A stretch of DNA of 64,000 nt, taken from assembly GCF_013155385.1 (NCBI RefSeq), contig NZ_JABJUQ010000007.1:2400001-2464000 (forward strand), written 5' to 3'. Origin of the DNA: Bacillus sp. WMMC1349. GTDB lineage: Bacteria > Bacillota > Bacilli > Bacillales > Bacillaceae. How positions within the stretch are numbered: position 1 is the stretch's first letter; every line of letters begins with the position of its first letter. Shown in pieces: positions 27,130 through 36,866 of the stretch. Both the position numbers and the translations under genes were made by a program. The notes beneath the pieces were generated by a model that was not told the origin of the DNA, searched no databases, and saw only the letters and a list, made by a program, of their open reading frames with translations.

Positions 27130-28218
27130 CTAATGATTTTTATTGTTGGTGATATATTTTCTTTTAGCTTTACTATGCTCTTTAAATGTTTTTGTAAAAA
27201 CAACTTCTCCATCTTTCTTAGCAAGGAAATAGATATAATCCGTTTTATCAGGATTTAAAGCGGCTTCCCAGGCTGTTTCTCCAGCATTAGAAATCGGTCC
27301 CGGTGGAATTCCTGCGTTTTTGTACGTATTATAAGGGGAATCTACTTTAAGATCCTTATAAACGACACGGCTTTTATGTTTTCCCATTGCATATAAAACT
27401 GTCGGATCGGTTTGCAGTGGCATTTTTTTACGCAAACGATTATAAAACACACTCGCAATCTTGTGCCTGTCCACTTTTTCAGTTGCTTCTTCTTCAATCA
27501 GTGAAGCCATTGTTAGTGTTTTATGCACAGACAGTTTTTTGTGTTTCATTTGTGATTTATATTTGTCTGCCAGATGAGCAGTTGGTTTAATCATCGTTTC
27601 AATTATCGTTTCTAATGTCGTATTTGGATCATGAAACGGGTATGTTGCTGGATAGAGATATCCCTCTAAAGGATGTTTCACTTTTTTAGCTAAAATTTCT
27701 CCTGTGATCAGATTCGGATACTTATGCTTTAATTTGCTGATAAATTGTTTATTATCAAGCTTTTTCATCACTTCTTGTTCGGAGTAATGGGTCTGTTTGG
27801 CGATAATTTCAGCAATTTGACTAAGCTGTTTCCCCTCTGGAATCACAAGTTTAAAAGCAGGTACATTTGAAGCGTTTGTCAGTTTGTCAATGATTTCAGT
27901 TGGTTCCATCGCTTGGTTGAGCTGAAAGTTTCCAGCTTGAAACCTTGATGCATGTTTATACTTTGCATAAAAAATAAATACTTTTTCATTTTTAATTAAA
28001 TGTTGCTCCTTTAATTTGGCAGCAATTTTTGAAAGCGATGAACCCTCTTTAATATAAACATTTATAGCTTTTTTATTATTTTGATCGACAGGTTCAAGTG
28101 CCGATTTCACGTAAAAGGATAAGCCACCTGCGATAACAATGAAGAGCAGTGCCACCACAGCTATCCAAAGCTTCAGTTTATTTTTTCGTGGCTTTTTTTT
28201 AGATTGATCTGCAAACAT
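27130..28218 (-). CDS. mltG: MltG (YrrL), endolytic murein transglycosylase
   Basis: 362 aa, YceG/MltG family. A basic tail and helix LWIAVVALLFIVIAGGLSFYV anchor it outward. A LysM-like part (INVYIKEGSSLSKIAAKLKE) precedes the catalytic domain, with the motif SLIEEEATEKVDRHKIASVF holding the catalytic Glu near 245, then DPTVLYAMG, SPYNTYKNAGIPPGPISNAG and ALNPDKTDYIYFLAKKDG near the end. It cleaves nascent glycan strands to set their length. Two hairpins follow it. Confidence 0.95.
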   Translation of the reverse strand: MFADQSKKKPRKNKLKLWIAVVALLFIVIAGGLSFYVKSALEPVDQNNKKAINVYIKEGSSLSKIAAKLKEQHLIKNEKVFIFYAKYKHASRFQAGNFQLNQAMEPTEIIDKLTNASNVPAFKLVIPEGKQLSQIAEIIAKQTHYSEQEVMKKLDNKQFISKLKHKYPNLITGEILAKKVKHPLEGYLYPATYPFHDPNTTLETIIETMIKPTAHLADKYKSQMKHKKLSVHKTLTMASLIEEEATEKVDRHKIASVFYNRLRKKMPLQTDPTVLYAMGKHKSRVVYKDLKVDSPYNTYKNAGIPPGPISNAGETAWEAALNPDKTDYIYFLAKKDGEVVFTKTFKEHSKAKRKYITNNKNH

Positions 28219-28345
28219 GTAGTTTTTCCTCTCCTTCCAAGCTATATACTACATGATTCTGCAATTATTTACAAAAGATTTCTTAAAGCTCTTTTCTTTT
28301 AATATGGGTTTTTTGGAATATAGACAATCACTTTTTTTCTCATAA

Positions 28346-28376
28346 AAAAAAATGCACCACCAAATTGTTGGGGTGC
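28346..28376 (-). terminator. Terminator of the alaS-yrzL-yrrK-yrzB run
   Basis: On the minus strand TGCACC-CC, loop, GGTGGTGCA is followed by nine T, 11 bp after the yrzB stop. Confidence 0.85.
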
Positions 28377-28386
28377 AGTTTTTATT

Positions 28387-28668
28387 TTATTCGTCTTCCT
28401 CATCGGCTAAAAACGTATTGAGCGTCTCTTCGATTAATTCCCATTCTTCATCTGTTTCAACCGGCATTAATTCACCGTCTTCACCGTCTTCGTTCGGAAC
28501 AAAGCTTGAAGCATGGATCTCAATTTCTTCGTCTTCTTGTGCCTCAACCGGATAATATAAGACATATGATTTATCAAACTGATCACTGTCAAACGTAAAC
28601 AGCACCTCACAAAGCTGTTCATTCCCTTTATCATCTACAATCGTAATATTTTTTTCTCCGTGTTCCAT
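28387..28668 (-). CDS. yrzB: YrzB, DUF1292 acidic small protein
   Basis: 93 aa, strongly acidic. [40 protein letters not shown] and [15 protein letters not shown] are typical of the DUF1292 family, which sits beside yrrK and yrzL in Bacillus. Function unknown. It follows yrrK by 12 bp behind a GAGG site and ends the run before a terminator. Confidence 0.88.
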   Translation of the reverse strand: MEHGEKNITIVDDKGNEQLCEVLFTFDSDQFDKSYVLYYPVEAQEDEEIEIHASSFVPNEDGEDGELMPVETDEEWELIEETLNTFLADEEDE

Positions 28669-28680
28669 TTCTTCACCTCG

Positions 28681-29097
28681 TTAGTTTAGGCTGTCAAGAT
28701 ACCCTTGAAGGATCATGACAGCTGCCATTTTGTCAATCACTTTTTTTCGTTTTTGTCTGCTTACATCAGCTGAGATCAGCATCTTTTCAGCTGCCATTGT
28801 TGACAGGCGCTCGTCCCAAAGGACAACAGGAATGTGAAACGTGTTTTCCAAGAGCTCCGCAAATTTTTGGCTGGCTTCACCCCGCGGACCGATTGAACCG
28901 TTCATATTTTTAGGAAACCCGAGTACAATTTTGTCAATTGTATAGTCTTCCGTTAATTGAGTAAGACGGTTCAGCCCGTAGTCGCCACTGGCTTCATCGA
29001 TTTTAACGGTTTCGATTCCCTGTGCTGTCCAACCCATTTCATCGCTCATTGCCACACCGAGCGTTTTTGAACCTAAATCAAGACCTAATATTCGCAT
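28681..29097 (-). CDS. yrrK: YrrK (YqgF/RuvX family), putative Holliday junction resolvase / rRNA nuclease
   Basis: 138 aa with an RNase-H-like fold: [20 protein letters not shown] with the first catalytic Asp, [18 protein letters not shown], and [13 protein letters not shown] with further acidic residues. The C-terminal [18 protein letters not shown] helix is typical. Family members are called pre-16S rRNA nuclease or Holliday junction resolvase. It starts 2 bp after yrzL. Confidence 0.93.
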   Translation of the reverse strand: MRILGLDLGSKTLGVAMSDEMGWTAQGIETVKIDEASGDYGLNRLTQLTEDYTIDKIVLGFPKNMNGSIGPRGEASQKFAELLENTFHIPVVLWDERLSTMAAEKMLISADVSRQKRKKVIDKMAAVMILQGYLDSLN

Positions 29098-29099
29098 GT

Positions 29100-29366
29100 T
29101 TACGCCTCTTTATGCTGTTCTAAATACGATTTAACCAATTCCTCGATTATTTCGTCTCTTTCAATTTTCCGTATTAAATTACGTGCATCTCGATGCCTTG
29201 GAATATAAGCGGGATCACCTGATAGTAAGTATCCGACAATTTGGTTAATCGGGTTGTAGCCTTTTTCCTGAAGTGCATCATGAACGATAATTAGCACTTC
29301 ATTCACATTTGTTTCCATTGAATCATCGGAAAAGTTAAATTTCATTGTCTTATCAAATGAGCTCAC
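29100..29366 (-). CDS. yrzL: YrzL, IreB-family regulatory protein
   Basis: 88 aa from GTG 29366 ([12 protein letters not shown]), chosen because GAGGTG lies 8 bases upstream and the length equals B. subtilis YrzL. The family core [40 protein letters not shown] is clear. IreB relatives are targets of Ser/Thr kinases; a Thr-rich N-terminus (SSFDKT, SMETNV) is present. Between alaS and yrrK. Confidence 0.92.
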   Translation of the reverse strand: MSSFDKTMKFNFSDDSMETNVNEVLIIVHDALQEKGYNPINQIVGYLLSGDPAYIPRHRDARNLIRKIERDEIIEELVKSYLEQHKEA

Positions 29367-29448
29367 CGTTTTGCACCTCTTTCCCAAATTCACAGGCAAA
29401 CTTTTAGCCTGGATTCTTCCTATCACCATTCTACACTAGTTTGACTGA

Positions 29449-32085
29449 TTATAAAACGGATTTCACCCATTCTTCAGCAGAAGATAAAGCTTCTTCCAGC
29501 TTTTCAGGCTGTTTCCCTCCTGCCTGCGCCATATCAGGACGACCGCCACCACCGCCGCCGCAAGCTTCGGCAACTTGTTTAACAAGTTTTCCTGCATGAA
29601 AACCTCTTTCTATTAAATCTTTTGTAACTCCTGCAGAAATATTCACTTTTTCATTATGAACAGCTCCAAGGACAATAATACCAGAACCTAACTTGACCTT
29701 CAGTTCATCAACCATTGTACGAAGATGATTCATATCCTTCGCATTTACTTTTTCTGCAAGCAAGTGAATACCATTTATATCTTTTACCTTTGCCAAGATT
29801 TCACCAGCTTCTTTATTGCCGAGCTTACTTAGCAAGGATTCGTTTTCTCTTTGCACATTTTTCAAATCAGCTTGTAATGCTTCAATCCGTTTGGGAACTT
29901 CTTTCAGATTCGTTTTCAACATGTTTGCTGCATCCTCAAGCAGTTCAAGTTTGGAACTCATTTCCTGATAAGCTCCTTTGCCAGTAACAGCCTCAATCCG
30001 ACGGGTACCTGCACCTATACCTGATTCAGAAATCATTTTGAACAGTCCGATTTCAGCCGTGTTTTTCACATGGCATCCTCCACATAGTTCAATACTGTAA
30101 TCTCCTGCTTTGACAACACGAACGATGTCTCCATATTTTTCTCCGAACAAAGCCATTGCACCGAGTGCCTTTGCTTCATCAATCGGTTTCAAATCAATTT
30201 CGACTGGAATTGATTCCCAAATTTTTTCGTTGACTTTTGTTTCAATGAGTTCCAATTCTTCTTTTGTTACCTGCCCGAAATGAGAGAAATCAAAACGAAG
30301 ACGGCTGTCTGACACAAGTGACCCCGCTTGGTTCACATGTGTGCCTAACACATCTTTTAAAGCTTGGTGCAACAGGTGTGTCGCTGTATGGTTTTTGACA
30401 ATATCCTGTCTAAGACGTTCTGTCACTTCTGCTGCTACTTGCATCCCTTTTGCAATGGTTCCACTTTCAACAATCCCTTCATGGAGATGTTGTCCGTTCG
30501 GTGCTTTTTTAACATCTGTGATGCGAACCATGACTTCTTCGCTTTTTATCCAACCTTTATCACCAATTTGACCGCCGCTTTCAGCATAAAACGGAGTCTT
30601 TTCTAAAATAAGTTGAACTGTGTTCCCTTCGTGAACATCTTCAACAAGTTCTCCATTTTGAAGAACTGCAGCAACTTTCGTGTCAGATTGAAGTGTTGCA
30701 TAACCGACAAATTCACTTTCAATCGTTAGATCACGGAGAACACCGCCTTGAATTTGCATGCTTCTAATATCTTGACGAGCTTGACGAGCTCGATCACGCT
30801 GCTTTGTCATTTCATGTTCAAAACCGGCATGATCGACTTGCATGCCTTCATCTTCAGCATATTCTTCAGTCAATTCGACAGGGAATCCATACGTATCATA
30901 AAGTTTAAAAATATCAGCACCAGAAATGATGCTGCTTCCTTTAGCTCGCTCTTTTTGAATGACTTCAGAGAGAATCGCCAACCCCTCATTAAGGGTCTCA
31001 TGGAAACGTTCTTCTTCTGTTTTAATGACTTTAGCAATAAATTCAGCTTTTCCTTTCACCTCAGAGTAGAATGCCGCCATAATCTCAGCCACAACTGGAA
31101 CAAGCTCATACATAAACGGGCGATGAATATTGATTGTTTTAGCATAGCGGACAGCCCGGCGCAGGAGTCTTCTGATCACATATCCGCGACCCTCATTAGA
31201 CGGAAGGGCTCCATCACCTACTGCAAAAGCAACCGTGCGAATATGGTCGGCGACAACTTTAAAAGCGGTATCCTTTTCTTTGGATATTCCGTATTTTTCT
31301 CCAGAAATCGATTCAGTTGCTTCAATAATCGGCATAAACAAATCGGTATCATAATTGGTTTGGGCATCTTGAATAACAGAAACCATTCGTTCAAGACCCA
31401 TCCCGGTATCAATGTTTTTCTTTGGTAGTGGAGTGTATGATCCATCAGGATTGTGATTAAATTCAGAAAAAACGAGATTCCAAACTTCAAGATATCTTTC
31501 ATTTTCTCCACCAGGATAAAGTTCAGGATCAGCAAGATCATTTCCATAAGCCTCACCACGGTCATAGAAGATTTCTGTATTCGGACCGCTTGGACCTTCG
31601 CCGATATCCCAAAAATTCCCTTCCAGCCTAATAATACGTTCTTCTGGAATACCGATTTTCTTCGCCCACATTTCGTAAGCTTCATCATCTTCGGGATGGA
31701 CTGTCACAGATAGGCGTTCTGGATCAAAACCAATCCATTTTTCATCTGTTAAAAACTCCCATGCCCACTCAATCGCTTCTTCTTTAAAATAATCGCCGAT
31801 TGAAAAATTTCCAAGCATCTCAAAAAACGTATGATGGCGCGCTGTTTTTCCAACATTTTCGATATCATTTGTTCGAATCGATTTTTGCGCATTACAAATC
31901 CGTGGATTTTCCGGGACGATGCGGCCATCAAAATATTTTTTTAATGTTGCGACCCCGCTGTTAATCCAAAGCAGAGACGGATCTTCATGCGGGATGAGTG
32001 AAGCACTCGGTTCTACAGCATGTCCTTTCTCTGTAAAAAAATCTAAAAACATTTGACGCACTTCTGCGGATGTTAATGTCTTCAC
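29449..32085 (-). CDS. alaS: AlaS, alanyl-tRNA synthetase
   Basis: 878 aa, the normal length, from GTG 32085 behind AAAGGAGG. Aminoacylation domain: [53 protein letters not shown] (motif 2 region). Editing domain: [11 protein letters not shown] with its zinc histidines, and [15 protein letters not shown] with the Cys/His pair. The C-terminal oligomerisation part ends [16 protein letters not shown], typical of AlaS. It charges tRNA-Ala. Expression is controlled by the T-box leader at 32110-32385. Confidence 0.97.
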   Translation of the reverse strand: MKTLTSAEVRQMFLDFFTEKGHAVEPSASLIPHEDPSLLWINSGVATLKKYFDGRIVPENPRICNAQKSIRTNDIENVGKTARHHTFFEMLGNFSIGDYFKEEAIEWAWEFLTDEKWIGFDPERLSVTVHPEDDEAYEMWAKKIGIPEERIIRLEGNFWDIGEGPSGPNTEIFYDRGEAYGNDLADPELYPGGENERYLEVWNLVFSEFNHNPDGSYTPLPKKNIDTGMGLERMVSVIQDAQTNYDTDLFMPIIEATESISGEKYGISKEKDTAFKVVADHIRTVAFAVGDGALPSNEGRGYVIRRLLRRAVRYAKTINIHRPFMYELVPVVAEIMAAFYSEVKGKAEFIAKVIKTEEERFHETLNEGLAILSEVIQKERAKGSSIISGADIFKLYDTYGFPVELTEEYAEDEGMQVDHAGFEHEMTKQRDRARQARQDIRSMQIQGGVLRDLTIESEFVGYATLQSDTKVAAVLQNGELVEDVHEGNTVQLILEKTPFYAESGGQIGDKGWIKSEEVMVRITDVKKAPNGQHLHEGIVESGTIAKGMQVAAEVTERLRQDIVKNHTATHLLHQALKDVLGTHVNQAGSLVSDSRLRFDFSHFGQVTKEELELIETKVNEKIWESIPVEIDLKPIDEAKALGAMALFGEKYGDIVRVVKAGDYSIELCGGCHVKNTAEIGLFKMISESGIGAGTRRIEAVTGKGAYQEMSSKLELLEDAANMLKTNLKEVPKRIEALQADLKNVQRENESLLSKLGNKEAGEILAKVKDINGIHLLAEKVNAKDMNHLRTMVDELKVKLGSGIIVLGAVHNEKVNISAGVTKDLIERGFHAGKLVKQVAEACGGGGGGRPDMAQAGGKQPEKLEEALSSAEEWVKSVL

Positions 32086-32109
32086 TTGTTTTTCCTCCTT
32101 TATATGATC

Positions 32110-32385
32110 ACAGCAATATAAAAAAGCTCCCGCCCTATGCAAACATGCGTTTACACAGGGACGAGAGCTTCTCTCGCGGTACCACCCTGATTATGGACAA
32201 AAGACACGTTGCCCATCACCTTAAAATCCGAATAACGCCGGATAAAAACGGCAGGATTTCGCCTGCACTCAGGATTAGCTTCTACTGACCGTCTGCTTAA
32301 GCTCTTTCAGCGCTAATGGAGCTTTTCTCTAAAAGCAGGGCTTCAGTATACTCGGATCCATCAATCGAGATACGTATATGTCTAT
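32110..32385 (-). promoter_or_regulatory. T-box leader of alaS
   Basis: The minus strand carries the T-box core AGGGTGGTACCGCG (32189-32175). A terminator stem follows (AAGCTCTCGTCCC against GGGCGGGAGCTT, then TTTTATA, 32119-32170). About 180 nt of structured stem I sequence precede the core. Uncharged tRNA-Ala should favour the antiterminator. I did not assign the specifier codon. Confidence 0.92.
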
Positions 32386-32393
32386 TCTCAGAA

Positions 32394-32422
32394 ATTATAG
32401 ACAACGAATACAGTAATGTCAA
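32394..32422 (-). promoter_or_regulatory. Consensus sigmaA promoter of alaS
   Basis: TTGACA (32422-32417), 17 bp, TATAAT (32399-32394): a perfect match. The -35 box overlaps the stop codon of yrrI. Confidence 0.92.
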
Positions 32423-33495
32423 TCTTCAACACAATTAAGCTTTTTTCTTGCAACTAAAAAATGGATGACTGTTACTTTTAATACCGCCATTACCGGGACT
32501 GCGAGAATCATCCCGCTAATACCAGCCAGTTCACTGCCTGCAATCAGCCCCAGCATGATCACGATAGGATGCATGTGAAGACTTTTTCCAACAACAAACG
32601 GACCGAGAATATTGCCTTCAATAAATTGCAAAATTAAAATGGTTATCACGACGATCAAGACCAGTTTTGTTGATAAGGCTGCGGCAATCATCACAGCTGG
32701 GATTGCCCCAATAACAGGTCCAAAATACGGGATGACATTTGTTGCGCCTATAATAAGACCTAAAATAAGCGGATATGGAATGTCAAAAAACCAGAAAGAC
32801 AGGCTCGCTCCAAGACCAATAGCCATACACACAAACAGTTGTCCTCTTATGTAATCACCGAGAGAATCATCTACATCCCGAATGAATTCACCGCCTTTTT
32901 TCCTCCATGAAGGGGGTGTCAAATACCAGACCGCTTTTTTCATTGTTTCAATATCCTTTACCATGTAAAAAACCAAGAATGGGATGACGATGGCAATCAA
33001 TAGATAATCCAAAACATAACGGATACTTTTAATTGCGTGCTCTACCCAATTTGCGATGAATTCTTCCATTTGATTGACAAACTTATCAACTCTGTTATGC
33101 ATCCCATCAGGCCAGCCATCTGTGTGATGATGAAGCCCGTCCAACATTCTTTCATATGATGCTGCAAAAATCGGAATACCTTCAGACAGGTCTGTTAACT
33201 GTTTCATGATAATCGGTATTCCTTTATATAAAGCCCAGCCCACTCCCCCGAAAAAAAGAATATAGATAATGAGAATACTCAATGTTCTGGGGAGACCTTT
33301 TCCATGCAACCACTCCGTAATCGGAAGCAATAAATAAGATATAAAAATAGAGATGATCAAAGGGATAAAAATTGATTTAATGATAAGCCAGAACGGTGAC
33401 CATAATAGATCAAGCATCATAAATACGTATACTGTTAAAAGAACCAGTAAACAAATCGCCACCCATAATAATAGCTGAACCGGCTTTTGAAGCAT
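32419..33495 (-). CDS. yrrI: YrrI, AI-2E transporter family membrane protein
   Basis: 358 aa from ATG 33495 (GGAGG 8 bases upstream; the GTG at 33504 lies in the ribosome site). Eight or so membrane helices: ICLLVLLTVYVFMMLDLL, FIPLIISIFISYLLLPI, LSILIIYILFFGGVGWAL, a long soluble loop (about 95-155), then LLIAIVIPFLVFYMV, PLILGLIIGATNVIPYFGPV and ILILQFIEGNILGPFVVG. The GxTNxIPYxGPxIG and EGNxLxPxIVGK-type motifs define the TqsA/AI-2E family. Substrate unknown. Confidence 0.88.
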   Translation of the reverse strand: MLQKPVQLLLWVAICLLVLLTVYVFMMLDLLWSPFWLIIKSIFIPLIISIFISYLLLPITEWLHGKGLPRTLSILIIYILFFGGVGWALYKGIPIIMKQLTDLSEGIPIFAASYERMLDGLHHHTDGWPDGMHNRVDKFVNQMEEFIANWVEHAIKSIRYVLDYLLIAIVIPFLVFYMVKDIETMKKAVWYLTPPSWRKKGGEFIRDVDDSLGDYIRGQLFVCMAIGLGASLSFWFFDIPYPLILGLIIGATNVIPYFGPVIGAIPAVMIAAALSTKLVLIVVITILILQFIEGNILGPFVVGKSLHMHPIVIMLGLIAGSELAGISGMILAVPVMAVLKVTVIHFLVARKKLNCVED

Positions 33496-33567
33496 CACCC
33501 TCACCTCCTCTATATGTTTTGAGGAATATGAGGTATTATTTTGCTCTATTTTTTTCTTTTTAACCGA

Positions 33568-34473
33568 TTAATCTTGATCATCCTCTGTTTGTTGCTGTTT
33601 CATATAGTGACACAATGCACCAACTTTTCCCGCTTCGTTTTCAAAAAAACATCTATCAATCTCTGTCGTTTGTACGGCTTCTGGCCAAATCTGCCTGACC
33701 CGCTGTACCACTTCATCTATAACACTGGTCTGAGCACTAATCCCCCCACCGATCAGGATCTTTTCTGGTGCCAATGCATGAATGATATTGACTGCCCCCA
33801 CTGCAAGAGCATTGTAAAAAGACTCGATTGCCGTTTGCGCATCAGCATCCCCTTGAGCCGCCAACTCAAACAATTCAATTCCGTTCACTCTTTGCTTTGT
33901 TTGATCGTAAAAGTTTTCTGTCAAAGAGCGCGCTGAAGCGAGATTGCTAAATGAGTAACGATCAACGACCGTATGAAGCCGATCATCGAACTGAAGTGTC
34001 ATTAACCCAAATTCACCGGCTAATCCATTTCGTCCACGAACCATTTCACCATTTATAAAAATACCGCCTCCAATACCGGTTCCAACTGTTAAGCAAACAA
34101 AGTTCTGGCATCCACGTGCATTCCCTTTCCATTTTTCAGCAGCAGCGGCACAATTAGCATCATTATCAAGCTCTATAGGAAGCTTGAGATCTGAAAGTTC
34201 TTCTTTAACGGAGTGATGTTCAATATCCTTAACTGCTCCAGCGAAATAGACATAGCCAGTTTCGCAGTCAACTGCCCCTGGAATGCTAAGTGCGATCCCT
34301 TGAATATCATATTCTGTTTGATACGTTTGAACAATTGTTCTTAAAGCAGAAAATGTCTCGCCACTCCCTTGAACTGGGGTTGGTGTTGAGCCAGAATGAA
34401 GCATCGTTCCGTTATCATCCATTATTGAATATTTAATCGATGTACCGCCAAGATCAATTACTGCATAAGTCAT
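33568..34473 (-). CDS. ROK-family sugar kinase (mannose/glucose/beta-glucoside-type)
   Basis: 301 aa. N-terminal phosphate loop AVIDLGGTSIKYSIMDDNG, SIPGAVDCETGYVYFAG, ELDNDANCAAAAEKW, then TVGTGIGGGIFINGEMVRG and EKILIGGGISAQTSVIDE. Unlike classical ROK glucokinases it lacks the GH and CxCGxxGC zinc motif (GEFGLM occurs at that place), as in BglK-type kinases. It would phosphorylate a hexose released from imported oligosaccharides, mannose being the best guess from its neighbours. Last gene after the deacetylase and GH113 genes, in the same direction. Confidence 0.85.
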   Translation of the reverse strand: MTYAVIDLGGTSIKYSIMDDNGTMLHSGSTPTPVQGSGETFSALRTIVQTYQTEYDIQGIALSIPGAVDCETGYVYFAGAVKDIEHHSVKEELSDLKLPIELDNDANCAAAAEKWKGNARGCQNFVCLTVGTGIGGGIFINGEMVRGRNGLAGEFGLMTLQFDDRLHTVVDRYSFSNLASARSLTENFYDQTKQRVNGIELFELAAQGDADAQTAIESFYNALAVGAVNIIHALAPEKILIGGGISAQTSVIDEVVQRVRQIWPEAVQTTEIDRCFFENEAGKVGALCHYMKQQQTEDDQD

Positions 34474-34512
34474 TGTGTGTTACCCCCATTAGATTCATTT
34501 TTCTTGCCAGTA

Positions 34513-35475
34513 TTATAAGCGGCTCATCTGTTGAAACATCAGGTCCGCTGCACCTGGTAAGTGCTCATGTCCATATTCATGAAACAGAAGCATTTCTTTT
34601 GATGCAGATATTTTATTGTAAGCTGCAAATTGTGTAGAAGGTGGACAAATCATATCTTTCATTGCTAACGCCCACCAAACATGTCCTTTAATACGTGGTG
34701 TGAGATGTTGAATATCAATAAATCCAAGTCTCTGAAATACTTCTTCTTCATGATCATGATTTGGATCACGCGTTCTAAAATAAGCAGCTATTTCTTCATA
34801 AGCTGATTGTTGAATGTCCATATCTTCCCACACACGTCTGTAATCACTTAAAAACGGGTACACAGCTGCAACTTCCTTTATTTCCGGGACAAGAGCTGCG
34901 CATGCTAGTGCAAGCCCCCCGCCCTGAGATGCTCCACAGGCACCAATTCGGCTTGCATGGATATGCTCCATTGACTGTAACACCCTGACAGACTGCACTG
35001 TATCGAGAAAGACGTGTCGATAATAGAGCTGATTTGGATTCGGGTCTTCAATACCTCGAATCACATGACCGCGCAAAGTCGGTCCTTTAATGGTAAGCGT
35101 ATCTTCTGAATCTCCCCCTTGGCCACGGCAATCCATCGCAAGTACCGTAATTCCTTGTGCCGCATATGGAAGCTTATCAAGCCAGTCACCGCTGTCAACG
35201 GAATACCCGTGAAACATGACAAGCCCTGGAGAGTCCGGTGTTACTTGTTTGGGGCGAACGAATTTAGCATGAATTGTTGCATTACCTGTTCCGGTAAAAT
35301 AAAGATGATAACAATCGGCAACATCAGATGTTATTGAAGCAGGTATCAATTCATATTCTGTCGATAAATTTCGCACCTCGCGAATTCCCTTTTCCCAATA
35401 TATATCAAAGTTATCTGGCTTTATGCTTTTCCCCATGTATTTTTTTAATTGTTCAAGCGGCATATCAATATGCAC
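34513..35475 (-). CDS. AXE1-family acetyl esterase (acetylxylan / cephalosporin-C deacetylase-like)
   Basis: 320 aa, GTG start with GGAGGG 8-9 bases upstream and 2 bp after the GH113 stop. No signal peptide, so intracellular. PLVMFHGYSVDSGDW-type N-terminal strand (VMFHGYSVDSGDW), nucleophile Ser in IGACGASQGGGLALA near residue 185, catalytic Asp in AMKDMICPPSTQF and His in EYGHEHLPGA near the end. The family removes acetyl groups from sugars and oligosaccharides. Beside a mannanase-like enzyme it probably deacetylates manno-oligosaccharides. Confidence 0.88.
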   Translation of the reverse strand: MHIDMPLEQLKKYMGKSIKPDNFDIYWEKGIREVRNLSTEYELIPASITSDVADCYHLYFTGTGNATIHAKFVRPKQVTPDSPGLVMFHGYSVDSGDWLDKLPYAAQGITVLAMDCRGQGGDSEDTLTIKGPTLRGHVIRGIEDPNPNQLYYRHVFLDTVQSVRVLQSMEHIHASRIGACGASQGGGLALACAALVPEIKEVAAVYPFLSDYRRVWEDMDIQQSAYEEIAAYFRTRDPNHDHEEEVFQRLGFIDIQHLTPRIKGHVWWALAMKDMICPPSTQFAAYNKISASKEMLLFHEYGHEHLPGAADLMFQQMSRL

Positions 35476-35477
35476 AA

Positions 35478-36452
35478 CTAGTTCCCTCCTGCTTGATAAA
35501 ATTCGGCAATCACCTTTTCAGCCGGTTTTCCATATACGTCATAGCCATCATCAAGATGGGCTTCGTCTTCTTGATAAAGTTCTGTTCTCCAGTCCCAAAG
35601 ACCGAAGCCTTTAACCCATGGGCGTTTGTGAGTTGTTTTAAACATTTCTTGATAAAATTCAGCCTGTTCCTTAGTATTGGTCTGTCCTTGATGTAACCAG
35701 TCATTCGGTATAAGAGATGAACCAGATCTTGACGGACAACCAGCTTCAGCAAAGAAAAATGGTTTTTTAAAAGGGGTTATGATCTTTTCAATCCGATTCA
35801 GCTGACGCTCCCAGTCATGAATGGGGTAATAGCCACTGGATGAAATAACATCGACCGCATCCCACCATTTCACATTTCCTTCTTGATACTTATCTGTGTT
35901 ATAAGAAACCAAACCACTGTAAACTTGCTTAATGCTTGAAATCAGCCGCCGCCAATCATGTTCACGTCGCTCTGACTGTACCATTTCACAGCCAACGATA
36001 TGCATATCACAGCCTGTTTTCTCAGCAATACGTGCATAATGAAGCTGATAGTCTGTATAAGATGCAAACCAATCCCCCCACTTCGGTTCACAGGGGACAT
36101 CGATGTCAAAAAAATTGATATGAGCACGCCAAGTTCCATCTCTCACATTGACAGTCGGTTTCATGATGACACGAAGCCCTAGGGACTGTGCATAAGAAAT
36201 CCATTCTATTAATTCGTCATCAGATGGGAAGTGATATCCTGTAAAATCTATTTTTGTTGATTGAGCTGTATCTTGTTGTGCAGCAAGTGCAATCACAACA
36301 TGCGTGCTATATGTACGTTCTTTCATTAAACGAAGTGATATCTTAGCTTTTTCTGTGAGCAATTTTCCTCTTCCACTTAACCATCCGTATGTAAACCCTT
36401 TAATAGTATCCAATCCGCTCACCCTTTCATCATTGATAGTACCCATCTCCAT
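35478..36452 (-). CDS. GH113-like beta-mannanase / glycoside hydrolase, intracellular
   Basis: 324 aa, no signal peptide. A TIM-barrel hydrolase: GFTYGWLSGRGKLLTEKA at the N-terminus, RTYSTHVVIALAAQQDTAQS, VIMKPTVNVRDGTWRAHINF, HIVGCEMVQSERREHDWR with a probable acid/base Glu, VISSSGYYPIHDW, PFFFAEAGCPSRSGSS with a probable nucleophile Glu, and KGFGLWDWRTELYQ. This pattern is that of GH113 endo-beta-mannanases such as the Alicyclobacillus enzyme. It likely cuts imported manno-oligosaccharides. First gene of the minus-strand GH113-esterase-kinase operon. The GH113 assignment is from memory of the family. Confidence 0.75.
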   Translation of the reverse strand: MEMGTINDERVSGLDTIKGFTYGWLSGRGKLLTEKAKISLRLMKERTYSTHVVIALAAQQDTAQSTKIDFTGYHFPSDDELIEWISYAQSLGLRVIMKPTVNVRDGTWRAHINFFDIDVPCEPKWGDWFASYTDYQLHYARIAEKTGCDMHIVGCEMVQSERREHDWRRLISSIKQVYSGLVSYNTDKYQEGNVKWWDAVDVISSSGYYPIHDWERQLNRIEKIITPFKKPFFFAEAGCPSRSGSSLIPNDWLHQGQTNTKEQAEFYQEMFKTTHKRPWVKGFGLWDWRTELYQEDEAHLDDGYDVYGKPAEKVIAEFYQAGGN

Positions 36453-36746
36453 TTATACTCTCTCCATGTGAGCCTTACCGGTCTGCCGCATGAAAAGATC
36501 GTACAATTAATAATTGCCTTGCCCAATAGACCTTCTCTTATTTTGCAGAACATGATCAATGTGAGTTTTCCAACAATCGGTTCCCAACTGTATTTCACGC
36601 TATCCCTTTCATTTTTCCGCTATCATTCGGACATACTTGTTCCGGTCGAATCTAGCTCATGCCGTCCCTACTTAGTTTAGTGATGCTGCCGCGATCAATA
36701 AAGTGATCGACATCCCAACACCCCCAAACAAATGTTTATTTTATCT

Positions 36747-36766
36747 TAAACTAATCGATAACTTAA
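36747..36766. promoter_or_regulatory. LacI-type operator upstream of the alpha-galactosidase gene
   Basis: TTAAACTAATCGATAACTTA, an imperfect palindrome centred on ATCGAT. It is the same motif as in front of the ABC operon and the LacI gene. Confidence 0.7.
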
Positions 36767-36804
36767 TTCAATAATTTTTCATAAAATAAAATTAAGTAAT
36801 TTTA

Positions 36805-36833
36805 TATACACAGTTTTCTAATTCTTTTATAAT
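36805..36833 (+). promoter_or_regulatory. sigmaA promoter of the alpha-galactosidase gene
   Basis: TATACA (36805-36810), 17 bp, TATAAT (36828-36833). Transcription would begin near 36840, too close to the ATG at 36846 for a ribosome site, which favours a downstream start. Confidence 0.7.
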
Positions 36834-36866
36834 GAAAATGAATTCATGTGGAAAGGAATGATCGAA

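Larger units (their letters stand above)
36453..36866. other. Divergent intergenic region between the GH113 operon and the alpha-galactosidase gene
   Basis: It contains the operator at 36747-36766 and the promoter at 36805-36833. About 250 bp (36470-36720) hold no supported gene; a 13-codon minus-strand ORF near 36670-36712 behind TTGGGGGTG is probably chance or a relic. Confidence 0.6.

Noticed and set aside
30748-31428. 226-codon plus-strand ORF
   Set aside because: Antisense shadow of the alaS coding sequence, without ribosome site or plausible protein character.
36670-36712. 13-codon minus-strand ORF MSITLLIAAASLN behind GGGGGTG
   Set aside because: Too short and isolated; kept only as a note in the intergenic entry.
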